Positions 1 through 7,251 of a stretch of 64,000 nt of DNA are shown here, one piece after another. The DNA is from Lachnospiraceae bacterium (GTDB lineage Bacteria > Bacillota > Clostridia > Lachnospirales > Lachnospiraceae): NCBI GenBank assembly GCA_021770785.1, contig JAETQH010000012.1:1-64000 (forward strand), given 5' to 3'. The position numbers and the translations under genes are program-made. A model generated the notes under the pieces. That model had not been told where the DNA came from. It did no database searches and saw only the letters and a program-made list of their open reading frames with translations. Numbering within the stretch: position 1 is the first letter of the stretch; each line of letters opens with the position of its first letter.

Positions 1-36
1 ATCAAGTTGTCCGGGGTTCGAATCCCCGATGTCTCA
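1..36 (+). tRNA. tRNA, 3' end only (identity unknown)
   Basis: The window opens inside a tRNA. A TPsiC arm is visible (stem CGGGG/CCCCG around TTCGAAT), followed by the 3' acceptor strand ATGTCTC and discriminator A at 36. No CCA is encoded. The anticodon lies before the window, so the amino acid cannot be assigned. Confidence 0.85.
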
Positions 37-40
37 TTAA

Positions 41-85
41 TGTGAAAAGAGTCGTGTTCTAATGGAGACGGCTCTTTTCACATTT
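41..85 (+). terminator. Rho-independent terminator of the tRNA
   Basis: A 15-bp stem with one G-T pair (TGTGAAAAGAG... / ...CTCTTTTCACA) encloses a short loop and starts four bases after the tRNA end. Only three T residues follow, but the A-tract/T-tract stem can serve both strands. Confidence 0.7.
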
Positions 86-120
86 AGGAGCAGCGAGGGA
101 TTCGAAGCCCGTGGGTACAG

Positions 121-137
121 AATCCCCGATGTCTCAT
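121..137 (+). repeat. 17-bp direct copy of the tRNA 3' end
   Basis: Bases 121-137 (AATCCCCGATGTCTCAT) repeat 21-37 exactly, at a distance of exactly 100 bp. The repeat covers the 3' half of the T-stem plus the acceptor strand, the part of tRNA genes that integrases usually duplicate. Just upstream (about 95-110) is a degenerate T-arm-like GATTCGAAG. It may be a remnant att site or a decayed second tRNA; no integrase gene is present in the window. Confidence 0.7.
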
Positions 138-141
138 GAAT

Positions 142-189
142 AAAAAACAGCGGTAAGCCTAGGAAAATCAAGGGTTGCCGCTGTTTTTT
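142..189 (+). terminator. Bidirectional intrinsic terminator
   Basis: AAAAAACAGCGGTAA pairs with TTGCCGCTGTTTTTT (15 bp, one G-T pair) around a loop of about 18 bases, giving an A-tract on the left and T-tract on the right. It separates the tRNA-derived sequence from the toxin gene. Confidence 0.8.
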
Positions 190-288
190 ATATGTGGCTG
201 AAAACAGGGTAAATAGGATCTCTTTTACGTAGAAATATATTGACTATTGGTAACCAATATTATTATACATACATAACGAGGGTACTAA

Positions 289-549
289 ATGGAGATACAA
301 TATGAGAAATCAGCCATAAAATATCTAAAAGCACTACAAAAACCACAAAGAGATTTGATACTTGAAGCTATTGAAAAGTTAACGCATAAGCCGGCTGGGG
401 GAGATATTAAGAAGATGAGCGGATACCGAGATGGTCGGTATCGTCTAAGAGTTGGAAAATATCGTATGATCTATAAGTACCTTACAAATAATGAAATTGG
501 GATACTTTGCGTAATGGATGTTGGACGTAGAGAGGATATTTATAAATAG
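289..549 (+). CDS. RelE/ParE-family toxin-like protein
   Basis: This is an 86-residue protein with the layout of RelE/ParE/StbE toxins: an N-terminal strand, two helices (KYLKALQKPQRDLILEAIEK), then the conserved strand run RYRLRVGKYRMIYKY and a C-terminal strand ending VGRREDIYK. The family cleaves ribosome-bound mRNA (RelE) or acts on gyrase (ParE); the substrate cannot be told from sequence. No intact antitoxin lies before it. Directly after it comes a frameshifted short reading frame with a good ribosome site, which could be the decayed partner in a toxin-first arrangement. A 3-bp-spaced palindrome-like stretch (TTGGTAACCAAT near 246) sits in the promoter region. Confidence 0.8.
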   Translation: MEIQYEKSAIKYLKALQKPQRDLILEAIEKLTHKPAGGDIKKMSGYRDGRYRLRVGKYRMIYKYLTNNEIGILCVMDVGRREDIYK

Positions 550-576
550 TATGTCCTAATAAGGAGATTAAAACGA

Positions 577-688
577 ATGAGCAAACTGTAGCAATGTGTG
601 CCCGTGTTCTGTTGAACAATGTTTTTAGAGAATTAGTGCCCAAGAGCCGAAAATCGCAAAAGAAGAAATGAAAGATTTATGCGGGTAA
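577..688 (+). pseudogene. Decayed small gene after the toxin
   Basis: A good Shine-Dalgarno (AAGGAG, 561-566) precedes ATG at 577, but the frame stops after four codons. With one shift it continues as TVAMCARVLLNNVFRELVPK and with a second as EEMKDLCG, ending at TAA 686-688. This suggests an original protein of about 37-40 residues. I do not recognise the family. Its position makes it a candidate for the lost antitoxin, but that is inference only. Confidence 0.4.
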
Positions 689-861
689 GTGATACGTTTA
701 TAGCGCCGTTGTTGGCCGCAACAGTAAGTGGAGTATATGTTGCTATTGTTACAGAATTTGTGGGAGGATTAATTGTGGCTATCATAAATATTATTATGAT
801 TGTAATTTTTATGTTAGTATTTATGTTTGAAATAATGAATTTGGCAAAAAGGAAAAGGTAA
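679..861 (+). CDS. Small hydrophobic membrane protein
   Basis: This 60-residue protein has two hydrophobic segments (about residues 8-24 and 29-52) and a basic tail AKRKR. The first segment, beginning TFIAPLLAATVSGVYVAI, loosely resembles the IAPVLVG-type start of Fst/holin-like type I toxins. The ribosome site is weak and the start overlaps the end of the decayed gene, so it could instead be a fragment of something larger. No function is assigned. The 185 bases that follow, up to the AraC gene, are AT-rich and show no other gene. Confidence 0.35.
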   Translation: MRVSDTFIAPLLAATVSGVYVAIVTEFVGGLIVAIINIIMIVIFMLVFMFEIMNLAKRKR

Positions 862-1046
862 AAGGTAAAAGATGCGTTTTGTAGAGATGTGATAGAAGTG
901 ATAAATGAGGAAATATTGCATAGAAAAAATTAATTCATAAAAGTTTGTTTATTATTAGAAAACGAAAGGACAAATAAAACCACAAAAAGACAAGATAAAA
1001 AGTCCACGTTCCATTAAGATAGCGTTATAAGGAAGGAGGGAGTTCG

Positions 1047-1970
1047 ATGGAATGGACAGAAAGCCTGCGGAAGGCAATCCACTATATGGAGACACATCTC
1101 TTAGAGAACATCCGGACAGAGGATGTGGCGGGAGAAGTGCACATTTCGCCTTTTTATCTCCAAAAGGGGTTTTCAATAGTGACAGGTTATTCCATAGCGG
1201 AGTATCTGCGTAACAGGAGACTGTATCTGGCAGCTTTGGACATTGTTGCAGGAAAAGAAAAAGTCATTGAGCTTGCCTATAAATATGGCTATGAAACGCC
1301 GGAAAGCTTCACAAAAGCCTTTACCCGGTTTCATGGGGTATCTCCGGTGCAGATAAAAAAGGATACCGGAAAAATCAGACCCTTTCTTCCTTTAAAAATC
1401 AGATTAGAGGTAAAAGGAGGAACGGATATGGATGTAACTGTGGTAAAAAAGGAAGGATTTCAGGTGGTTGGGTTTGAACGGATATTTTCTGCGGAGGATT
1501 CTTATCAGAAAATACCGGAGTTTTGGGCAGAGTACAGAAAAAAGTATGGGCTTCTCTGGGAAAAAGGAAAAAAGCCGGAAAATGCGGTGGAGGAAGCGGT
1601 GGTAAAATGCGACGTCGGCGAGTACGGAATCTGCATTGATGATTTAGGGGAAAAAGCAAAAGAAGGAAAAGCAGCTTCCTGTGGAAAATTCCGCTATTTG
1701 ATTGCGGGTATTTATACAGGCGGGGAAATCCCAGAGGGCATGAGCGTCTATGAACTGCCCGAGATGGAATGGGCGTGTTTTCGTTGCGTAGGAGCTATGC
1801 CTGGGGCGTTACAGTCGGTCAACACTCGGATATTCAAGGAATGGCTGCCGGGCAATTCCGAATATGAGGTTGCCAGGTATGTGAATGTGGAGTGGTATTC
1901 GAGGGGGGATATGACCTCAAATGATTATGAGAGCTCTATCTGGCTGCCGGTAAAAAAAGTTTCCCGGTAA
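1047..1970 (+). CDS. AraC-family regulator with GyrI-like ligand domain
   Basis: The 307-residue protein combines an N-terminal AraC/XylS double helix-turn-helix (residues about 5-105, with the recognisable YKYGYETPESFTKAFTRFHG and a GVSP turn) with a C-terminal GyrI/AraC-effector-binding-like domain (about 127-305). This is the arrangement of Rob/BmrR-like sensors that bind small hydrophobic molecules or toxins and activate transcription. The ATG is set by a strong GGAAGGAGGG site six bases upstream. It precedes the small unknown gene and the metal transporter on the same strand, so it may regulate them, but an own promoter lies before the next gene and the effector is unknown. Confidence 0.9.
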   Translation: MEWTESLRKAIHYMETHLLENIRTEDVAGEVHISPFYLQKGFSIVTGYSIAEYLRNRRLYLAALDIVAGKEKVIELAYKYGYETPESFTKAFTRFHGVSPVQIKKDTGKIRPFLPLKIRLEVKGGTDMDVTVVKKEGFQVVGFERIFSAEDSYQKIPEFWAEYRKKYGLLWEKGKKPENAVEEAVVKCDVGEYGICIDDLGEKAKEGKAASCGKFRYLIAGIYTGGEIPEGMSVYELPEMEWACFRCVGAMPGALQSVNTRIFKEWLPGNSEYEVARYVNVEWYSRGDMTSNDYESSIWLPVKKVSR

Positions 1971-2011
1971 CACCTGTTTTCCGGCCTAAAAAATAAAGTT
2001 CTTTCTTATCC

Positions 2012-2045
2012 TGTCCTACCGTGTTATAATGTAGGAAATAGGACA
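2012..2045 (+). promoter_or_regulatory. Promoter -10 inside nested inverted repeats
   Basis: A TATAAT box at 2025-2030 is framed by TCCTAC/GTAGGA and, further out, TGTCCTA (2012-2018) / TAGGACA (2039-2045). The -35 is poor, as expected for an activator-dependent or repressed promoter. It would drive the gene starting at 2078. Confidence 0.5.
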
Positions 2046-2077
2046 TAGGTTACAGGGAGAAGGACAGGAGGACGTTT

Positions 2078-2368
2078 ATGAAGGCAAAAAGGGTGGCACT
2101 GAATGCTGAGGTAGAGAAATACGAAGGAGGAAAGGGCTTAGAGGATGGCTTCGAACTCTGGTCTGATGTGGTGACAAAAGGCTGGATTGTAACGGATACG
2201 CTGGTAAAGGTAGAACGGGAAGACGGAAAAATCTTCTGCCCCTTCATCATGACAAGAAGAGGGAGAACCTTTATCGGGAACGGCGATTACATCATCATAG
2301 ATGAGGACGGTACGAAACAAGTGTGCGGAGAAGATAAAATCTGGTTCCGTTACGAAAAAACAGAATAA
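2078..2368 (+). CDS. Uncharacterised 96-residue soluble protein
   Basis: I do not recognise this protein. It is soluble, mixed charge, with no signal peptide. The C-terminal half reads like a compact beta structure containing the motif GNGDYIIIDEDG, resembling the P/N-GDYII turn seen in several small phage-type and tail-associated proteins, preceded by FCPFIMTRRGRTFIG. A ribosome site (GGAGGA) lies before the ATG. It sits between the AraC regulator and cbiM with its own promoter, and an inverted repeat follows it. A link to metal transport is possible only by position. Confidence 0.7.
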   Translation: MKAKRVALNAEVEKYEGGKGLEDGFELWSDVVTKGWIVTDTLVKVEREDGKIFCPFIMTRRGRTFIGNGDYIIIDEDGTKQVCGEDKIWFRYEKTE

Positions 2369-2380
2369 GTAAGTTGCGAG

Positions 2381-2426
2381 AGCCCCTCTGGAGAAAATTT
2401 TTGAAAAAATAACCCCCAGGGGGGCT
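2381..2426 (+). other. GC-rich inverted repeat before cbiM
   Basis: AGCCCCTCTGG (2381-2391) pairs with CCAGGGGGGCT (2416-2426), 11 bp with one G-T pair and an A/T-rich loop of 24 bases. No T-tract follows, so it is either a weak terminator of the preceding gene or a leader structure controlling the metal transporter. I could not match it to the NiCo or cobalamin riboswitch consensus. Confidence 0.45.
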
Positions 2427-2486
2427 TGTGGCTGTACCAGAGCTTTGTTAATATGGTTTCAGATGAAAGAAAGGTGGAATTATATT

Positions 2487-3482
2487 ATGCACATGGCAGA
2501 TGCTTTGGTCGTACCAGCAGTGGCGGCTACTATGTATGCCTGTTCGGCAGTGGCAGGCGGATATTCCGTAAGGAGGGTACGGTTAGAAAACGATTCTAAA
2601 AAAATCCCGGTAATGGGTGTGATGGGGGCATTCGTATTTGCAGCCCAGATGATTAACTTTACCATTCCGGGGACAGGCTCTTCGGGACATTTGTGCGGAG
2701 GAATGCTGTTGTCGGCATTGTTGGGGCCTTATGCAGGCTTCCTTGCGATGATAGGCGTATTGCTGATACAATGTCTGCTTTTTGCGGATGGCGGACTCTT
2801 AGCGTTGGGCTGTAATGTGTGGAATATGGCGTTTTACGGCTGCTTTATCGGAGCCCTTTGTATCTGGAAGCCTATGATGAGGCGGGGCGCTTCCAAGGGA
2901 AAAATTATTGGAGCTTCTATTTTAGGCTGTGTATTAACTTTACAGCTGGGAGCTTTTTCCGTGGTTTTGGAAACATGGGCTTCCGGTATTACAGAACTTC
3001 CCTTCCGGACCTTTGTTGCTGCCATGCAGCCGATACATCTGGCAATCGGTCTGGTAGAGGGCTTGATTACGGCAGCAGTACTCTGTTTTGTTCGGGAAGC
3101 AAGGCCGGAGCTGCTCTGGGGTGTGGAAGAGGAACAGGGAGGAAGATTTTCTTTCAAAAAAACACTTGCAGTACTTGGAATTTTGACCATACTTATCGGC
3201 GGAGGGCTGTCCCTTTTTGCTTCTGCCAATCCCGACGGACTGGAGTGGTCTATGGAAAAAGTGGCGGGAACGGCAGAGTTAGACGCAGCAGGCAGCGTTT
3301 ATGAGAAAGCGGCGGGTATTCAGGAAGCGACGGCTTTGCTGCCGGATTATGGCTTTAAAAATTCCGGGAGCCTGGCGGGAACTTCATTTTCCGGAATTGT
3401 TGGGGCTGTTATTGTAGTTTTAGTATGCGTGGGCGGTTGTTATTTATTTAAATTTTTCAAAAAGAATATGAAACATGAGTAA
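2487..3482 (+). CDS. cbiM: Cobalt/nickel ECF transporter substrate-binding membrane subunit CbiM, PDGLE tail
   Basis: CbiM/NikM proteins bind Co2+ or Ni2+ with the amino terminus and His2; choosing the ATG at 2487 gives the expected start MHMADALV. An upstream in-frame ATG at 2445 would bury that histidine, and GAAAGGTGG supports 2487. The 331-residue protein has the usual set of hydrophobic helices and family signatures (GTGSSGHLCGG, LLGPYAG, GCNVWNMA). The C-terminal third carries one helix and a PDGLE domain (ANPDGLEWS), the CbiN/NikN-like part, here fused. It overlaps cbiQ by 8 bases. Cobalt versus nickel cannot be decided. Confidence 0.92.
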   Translation: MHMADALVVPAVAATMYACSAVAGGYSVRRVRLENDSKKIPVMGVMGAFVFAAQMINFTIPGTGSSGHLCGGMLLSALLGPYAGFLAMIGVLLIQCLLFADGGLLALGCNVWNMAFYGCFIGALCIWKPMMRRGASKGKIIGASILGCVLTLQLGAFSVVLETWASGITELPFRTFVAAMQPIHLAIGLVEGLITAAVLCFVREARPELLWGVEEEQGGRFSFKKTLAVLGILTILIGGGLSLFASANPDGLEWSMEKVAGTAELDAAGSVYEKAAGIQEATALLPDYGFKNSGSLAGTSFSGIVGAVIVVLVCVGGCYLFKFFKKNMKHE

Positions 3483-4254
3483 AATTAATCAGGCGATTTA
3501 TGAGATTCAGAGTTTAGATACGCTGGCAAATGAAAACCGGTGGGTGAACAGGCTTCATCCGCTGGTGAAGCTCTGGGTGACAATTTTATATATTGGCATT
3601 ACGGTATCTTTTCCGAAGTATAACCTGAGCGGTCTGCTTGTTATGGCAGTCTATCCGGTTATACTTTTTGTTGTGGGGGAAATTTCTTTCAAGGACAGTG
3701 TGAGGAGGCTTCGACTGGTGCTTCCGGTGGTCTGTGCTGTGGGGATTTTTAACCCGCTGTTTGATAAAGATATTGTGACACATTTTGGAAGTCTGGCGGT
3801 TTCCGGCGGCGTGCTTTCCATGATAACGCTGATGCTGAAGGGAATACTTACAGTGCTGGCGGGTTATTTGCTTATTGTTTCCACCACCATTGAAAAGATC
3901 TGCTATGCCCTGCGGCTGTTGCATTTGCCAAAGCTGTTTGTGACTCAGGTGCTGCTGATTTACCGCTATCTTTCTGTTTTGCTGGCGGAGGCGAACCGCG
4001 TAACCCAAGCATACGCCCTGCGGGCGCCGGGACAAAAGGGAGTACATTTTAAGGTCTGGGGTTCGCTGGCAGGACAGCTTTTGCTACGGAGCATGGACCG
4101 TGCGGAGAACCTTTATGAGAGCATGTGCCTTCGGGGATATGAGGGAGAATTTTATTATGGCAGCAGGATAAAGCTGCGGGCGGCGGATATGGGATATCTG
4201 CTGGTGTGGACGGCTGCATTTCTGGTGCTGCGTTTTTTCCTGTGTTGGAAGTGA
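3475..4254 (+). CDS. cbiQ: Energy-coupling factor T subunit CbiQ
   Basis: The 259-residue membrane protein is the scaffold joining the substrate-binding subunit to the ATPase. It has about five hydrophobic segments and the two cytosolic coupling motifs of EcfT/CbiQ near residues 180-190 (YALRAPG) and 220-230 (SMCLRGYEG), where a central Arg contacts the ATPase. Its start overlaps the end of cbiM, indicating translational coupling. A 138-bp gap without a clear promoter separates it from the ATPase gene. Confidence 0.92.
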   Translation: MSKINQAIYEIQSLDTLANENRWVNRLHPLVKLWVTILYIGITVSFPKYNLSGLLVMAVYPVILFVVGEISFKDSVRRLRLVLPVVCAVGIFNPLFDKDIVTHFGSLAVSGGVLSMITLMLKGILTVLAGYLLIVSTTIEKICYALRLLHLPKLFVTQVLLIYRYLSVLLAEANRVTQAYALRAPGQKGVHFKVWGSLAGQLLLRSMDRAENLYESMCLRGYEGEFYYGSRIKLRAADMGYLLVWTAAFLVLRFFLCWK

Positions 4255-4392
4255 TAGGCGGAAGTTTTGTGGCGTGAGGGGCATTTATGGAGGCTCTCCA
4301 CAGGCGGTATGGAATAGATAGGTAGGATGTTGCGGGCTGATTGAGGGCTTAGCGGGAGTTTTAGGGAAAGAAATGGGAAAAGGAGCGGTATT

Positions 4393-5130
4393 ATGAGCCA
4401 TATTCATATTTGTGTGGAACATTTGAATTTTTCATATGAAAAAAAGCAGCCCGTTTTGCAGGACATTTCCTTTTTTGCGGGAGAGCAGGAATCCGTGGGA
4501 ATCATCGGTGCCAATGGAGTGGGGAAGTCCACTTTGTTAAAGCTGCTTGTGGGACTGAATTTGAATTTTGAGGGCAGTATCCGGGTGGAGGATATCCCCT
4601 TGGAAAAGCGGACGCTGGCAAAAATCCGGGAAAGGGTGGGATATGTGTTCCAGGATGCGGACAGCCAGCTTTTTATGCCCAATGTCTATGAGGACGTGGC
4701 ATTTGCCCCGAGGAACTACGGCTTGTCGGAGGAAGAGGTAGAAAGACGGACGGAGACGGCGCTTGCCGCCGTCCATATTGCGCATTTGCGGGAAAAACCT
4801 ATTTACAAACTTTCCGGCGGGGAGAAAAAGATGGTCTCTATTGCCACAATTTTGTCTATGACGCCGGATATTATTCTGATGGACGAGCCCTCCGTGGCGT
4901 TAGACCCGAAGAATAGGAGGAACCTGATTCGGCTTTTGAATGAATTTTCCCATTTGAAAATGATTGCTTCCCACGATTTGGATTTTATCTGGGATACCTG
5001 TCAGAGGACGATTTTAATGGCGGAAGGGAAAATTATCCGGGAGGGAAAGACGGAGGAAATTCTGCGGGACGGGGAATTGCTGGAGGCATACGGCTTGGAA
5101 CTGCCGTTGTCCCTTTATGAGAAGAGATAA
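4393..5130 (+). CDS. cbiO: ECF transporter ATPase CbiO
   Basis: The 245-residue ABC ATPase powers metal uptake with cbiM and cbiQ. Walker A is GANGVGKST (about residues 39-47), the Q-loop lies in VFQDADSQLF, the signature is LSGGEKK, and Walker B is IILMDEP followed by the D-loop and a switch histidine in ASHDLDF. The DSQLF sequence after the Q-loop is typical of ECF A-subunits. It is a single ATPase, so the transporter probably works with a homodimer. The gene is followed directly by the tRNA-Leu promoter. Confidence 0.93.
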   Translation: MSHIHICVEHLNFSYEKKQPVLQDISFFAGEQESVGIIGANGVGKSTLLKLLVGLNLNFEGSIRVEDIPLEKRTLAKIRERVGYVFQDADSQLFMPNVYEDVAFAPRNYGLSEEEVERRTETALAAVHIAHLREKPIYKLSGGEKKMVSIATILSMTPDIILMDEPSVALDPKNRRNLIRLLNEFSHLKMIASHDLDFIWDTCQRTILMAEGKIIREGKTEEILRDGELLEAYGLELPLSLYEKR

Positions 5131-5137
5131 AAAGTGC

Positions 5138-5166
5138 TTGCAAATTTTGGGATGCTACGTTATAAT
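5138..5166 (+). promoter_or_regulatory. Promoter of tRNA-Leu
   Basis: TTGCAA (5138-5143) and TATAAT (5161-5166) are separated by 17 bases, a near-consensus housekeeping promoter ending 30 bases before the tRNA. Confidence 0.85.
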
Positions 5167-5196
5167 TGCAACGTGGCTGTGACGGACACAAAAAAA

Positions 5197-5276
5197 GCGG
5201 GTATGGCGGAATTGGCAGACGCGCCAGATTTAGGTTCTGGTGGGAGACCGTGCAGGTTCAAGTCCTGTTACCCGCA
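5197..5276 (+). tRNA. tRNA-Leu (anticodon TAG)
   Basis: Acceptor strands GCGGGTA and TACCCGC pair fully, with discriminator A at 5276. The anticodon stem CCAGA/TCTGG encloses TTTAGGT, giving anticodon TAG (reads CUN codons). A longer variable region (about 11 bases) and T-arm GCAGG-TTCAAGT-CCTGT follow, as in class II tRNA-Leu. CCA is not encoded. Confidence 0.95.
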
Positions 5277-5277
5277 T

Positions 5278-5326
5278 AAAATAAGGGCTTTTGAGATACG
5301 TAGGTATTTCAGAAGCCCTTATTTTT
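5278..5326 (+). terminator. Terminator of tRNA-Leu
   Basis: AAAATAAGGGCTT pairs with AAGCCCTTATTTT around a 22-base loop and ends in a T-run. Confidence 0.9.
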
Positions 5327-5496
5327 GCATCTGACAGCAATCTTCACAGCTGTCGGGGAAAATCCCCTACTTGACACCATAGTTTATAACTGGTATTTTA
5401 AAGAAAGGACGTAAATAATATAGTGTTACAATGAAGATATTAAAACACTTTAGTAAAATAGTATATGGCAGAAAAGCCGGAAGATGATTTGAAAAA

Positions 5497-6459
5497 ATGA
5501 AAAAGTCAAAGAAAATAGTAGCAGCTCTTTTGATGATGGCAGTTGTTTTGGGTGGTGCAGGATTTGGGGCAATCAACCAGGCGAAAGCGCAGCAGGCCGA
5601 GGCAAAATCGGACAGAAATCCTGAACCGGAAATTTTCCTGTCGGAGGAGGCGGAAACCGAGCCGGAGACAGAGAGTGAAACGGTAGTACAGACAACAGAA
5701 TATGAAGATGACATGGAAACGGCAGGGGAAGAACAGCCGGAAACAGAGACTGCAGAAAACGGGACGGAAGGTTTGGGGCAGCAGGAAGAACAGCCGGAAT
5801 TTTCTGATACCGTGCAGGAATCGGAGCCGGAGGAGGACATTCCGATGACGGAGATGGATGCATATGGGTATCAGTACGAAACCGGATACATATTTATGGG
5901 AGATTCCCGCATTTACCTGATGAACCAGGATTGCAACATCGCAGCGCCGGACAACTTTTTTGCGGTCTGTTGTCCCGGTATCGGATATGACTGGATGATG
6001 GAGACGGGACTGCCGAAAATCAAAAATATCCAGAGTATTCATTCAGAGATAAAAAACTGGGTGGTTATCAGTGCCCTTGGCATCAATGATATGCAGAATG
6101 TCAATAAATATATCAGCGCCTACCAGAAGCTGTCAAAATCTGTGGAACTCTGGCTGGTGTCCATCAATCCCACCGTGGGAAGGACAGAGGCGCAGTACAG
6201 CAATGTGTGTATCGAGGCATTTAACCGGCGAATCAGAAAAATTTCCGGAATCACCTATATCAACAGTTATGACTATCTGGTAAAAAAGGGTTATGACACC
6301 AAAGACGGTCTCCACTATACGGAGGCATCTAACTGGGATATTTACAGTTACATGTTAAACAGCCTTCTGGTGGGGATTGACTGTGCCCCGGCGGCGGATA
6401 CCGATGCAAAGCAGTTGGCGCAATCCTTAGAGGAGGATTTGAGTCGGGCAAATTATTAA
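5497..6459 (+). CDS. Secreted SGNH/GDSL-hydrolase-like protein with acidic linker
   Basis: The 320-residue protein starts with a signal peptide or membrane anchor (MKKSKKIVAALLMMAVVLGG, cleavage likely near AKA-QQ). Residues about 35-120 form a Glu/Thr-rich acidic linker. The C-terminal domain shows SGNH features: FMGDSRIY (residues 135-138 GDSR, catalytic Ser), a GIND block with Gly and Asn, and DGLHYT near the end with the expected Asp/His pair. Such enzymes remove acyl groups from cell-wall or surface glycans or lipids; the substrate here is unknown. The gene converges with a small minus-strand gene only five bases away, with no obvious terminator between them. Confidence 0.75.
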   Translation: MKKSKKIVAALLMMAVVLGGAGFGAINQAKAQQAEAKSDRNPEPEIFLSEEAETEPETESETVVQTTEYEDDMETAGEEQPETETAENGTEGLGQQEEQPEFSDTVQESEPEEDIPMTEMDAYGYQYETGYIFMGDSRIYLMNQDCNIAAPDNFFAVCCPGIGYDWMMETGLPKIKNIQSIHSEIKNWVVISALGINDMQNVNKYISAYQKLSKSVELWLVSINPTVGRTEAQYSNVCIEAFNRRIRKISGITYINSYDYLVKKGYDTKDGLHYTEASNWDIYSYMLNSLLVGIDCAPAADTDAKQLAQSLEEDLSRANY

Positions 6460-6464
6460 AAATA

Positions 6465-6743
6465 TCATAGGGTTTTCCAATCATCCTCCCGGGCTGTCCA
6501 CTGGTCGTTCATCCAGTCGACAGCCTGTTGTTTACCCTCCGGGGTGAAAGGGAAGGTGGCGGAGGTTTTTAAGGAATCCTCTGTGGAAGCAAAGTTATAG
6601 GGACCGGGCCAGATGTAGACGAGAAAGACATCCGCCTCATCTTCGGTACTTTTCTGGATCAGGTAGCGCATTCCTTTATAACTGCCGGTAAATTTTTCTT
6701 TTTTATAAAAATTCATGTTTAAAATATCTTCACTGGTTATCAT
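6465..6743 (-). CDS. Uncharacterised 92-residue protein
   Basis: I do not recognise a named family. The protein is soluble, with a beta-rich N-terminal part (GSYKGMRYLIQK, VFLVYIWPGPYNF) and a C-terminal helix with QAVDWMNDQW. The start is supported by AGAAAGGA eight bases upstream on the minus strand. It stands alone between the SGNH-like gene and the oppA control region. Confidence 0.7.
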   Translation of the reverse strand: MITSEDILNMNFYKKEKFTGSYKGMRYLIQKSTEDEADVFLVYIWPGPYNFASTEDSLKTSATFPFTPEGKQQAVDWMNDQWTAREDDWKTL

Positions 6744-7012
6744 GGAACAATCCTTTCTGTGAATTGGAAAATATACATTTTTTACTTATGGAAAGAGTAT
6801 AGCACAAAAAGTATCGTTTATAAATGACAGGCTTCTATCATTGGCAAAAAATACTCTGGAAAAATATACAAAATTCCCAAAAAATTTTAAAGGGCTAAAA
6901 ATGTAAAATTATACAAAAGCTTTCCGGCGGTCATGAATAAAAAGTGAAAAAAAACTGGGAAAATCCGAGAAAAAATGGTATAATTATACTGCATTTTCAA
7001 AGGTAAAACCTA

Positions 7013-7040
7013 TTGACAAATTTCACTTCGCATGTATAAT
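7013..7040 (+). promoter_or_regulatory. Upstream promoter of the oppA region
   Basis: TTGACA (7013-7018) and TATAAT (7035-7040) with a 16-base spacer. Transcription would begin near 7047, at the foot of the hairpin at 7048. The stretch 6744-7012 holds no gene that I can support. Confidence 0.75.
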
Positions 7041-7047
7041 AAAATAC

Positions 7048-7120
7048 ATGTTGTTTGCGGACAACATACAACTGTTTTTTGAAGTGCAATAGGCAATGGG
7101 GTCTGTTGGCACTTTTTTTT
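7048..7120 (+). ncRNA. Structured leader or small RNA ending in a terminator
   Basis: Directly after the promoter at 7013-7040 the transcript would start with a perfect hairpin ATGTTGT/ACAACAT (7048-7067), then a T-run, then a second stem (AAGTGC / GCACTT, 7082-7118) ending in eight T. The result is either a leader with premature termination before oppA or a free RNA of roughly 75 bases. I could not match it to a known riboswitch class. Confidence 0.5.
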
Positions 7121-7193
7121 GCTTACACGAAAAAAGTTTAGCGTGATAACGTGCTGCATTGATAACAAAGTGCAGAAAAAACACCGAAAAAAC

Positions 7194-7223
7194 TTGCTAT
7201 AAACGTAATCGTACGTTTATATA
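7194..7223 (+). promoter_or_regulatory. Operator palindrome inside the proximal oppA promoter
   Basis: TATAAACGTA (7198-7207) and TACGTTTATA (7212-7221) form a perfect 10-bp inverted repeat around ATCG. It lies between a possible -35 (TTGCTA, 7194) and -10 (TATATA, 7218), so a dimeric repressor would block the promoter. The gene's ribosome site AAGGAGG follows at about 7238. Confidence 0.6.
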
Positions 7224-7251
7224 AATAATTTTCTAATAAGGAGGAAATATT

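Noticed and set aside
1047-1970. Antisense frames within the AraC gene (955-1176 and 1399-1659)
   Set aside because: No ribosome sites, and the plus-strand frame encodes clear family motifs.
2381-2426. Cobalamin or NiCo riboswitch before cbiM
   Set aside because: Only one simple stem is visible; the conserved B12-box or the four-way junction of the NiCo class was not found.
5134-5334. Open frame of 66 codons on the plus strand
   Set aside because: It runs through the tRNA-Leu gene, its promoter and terminator; no ribosome site.
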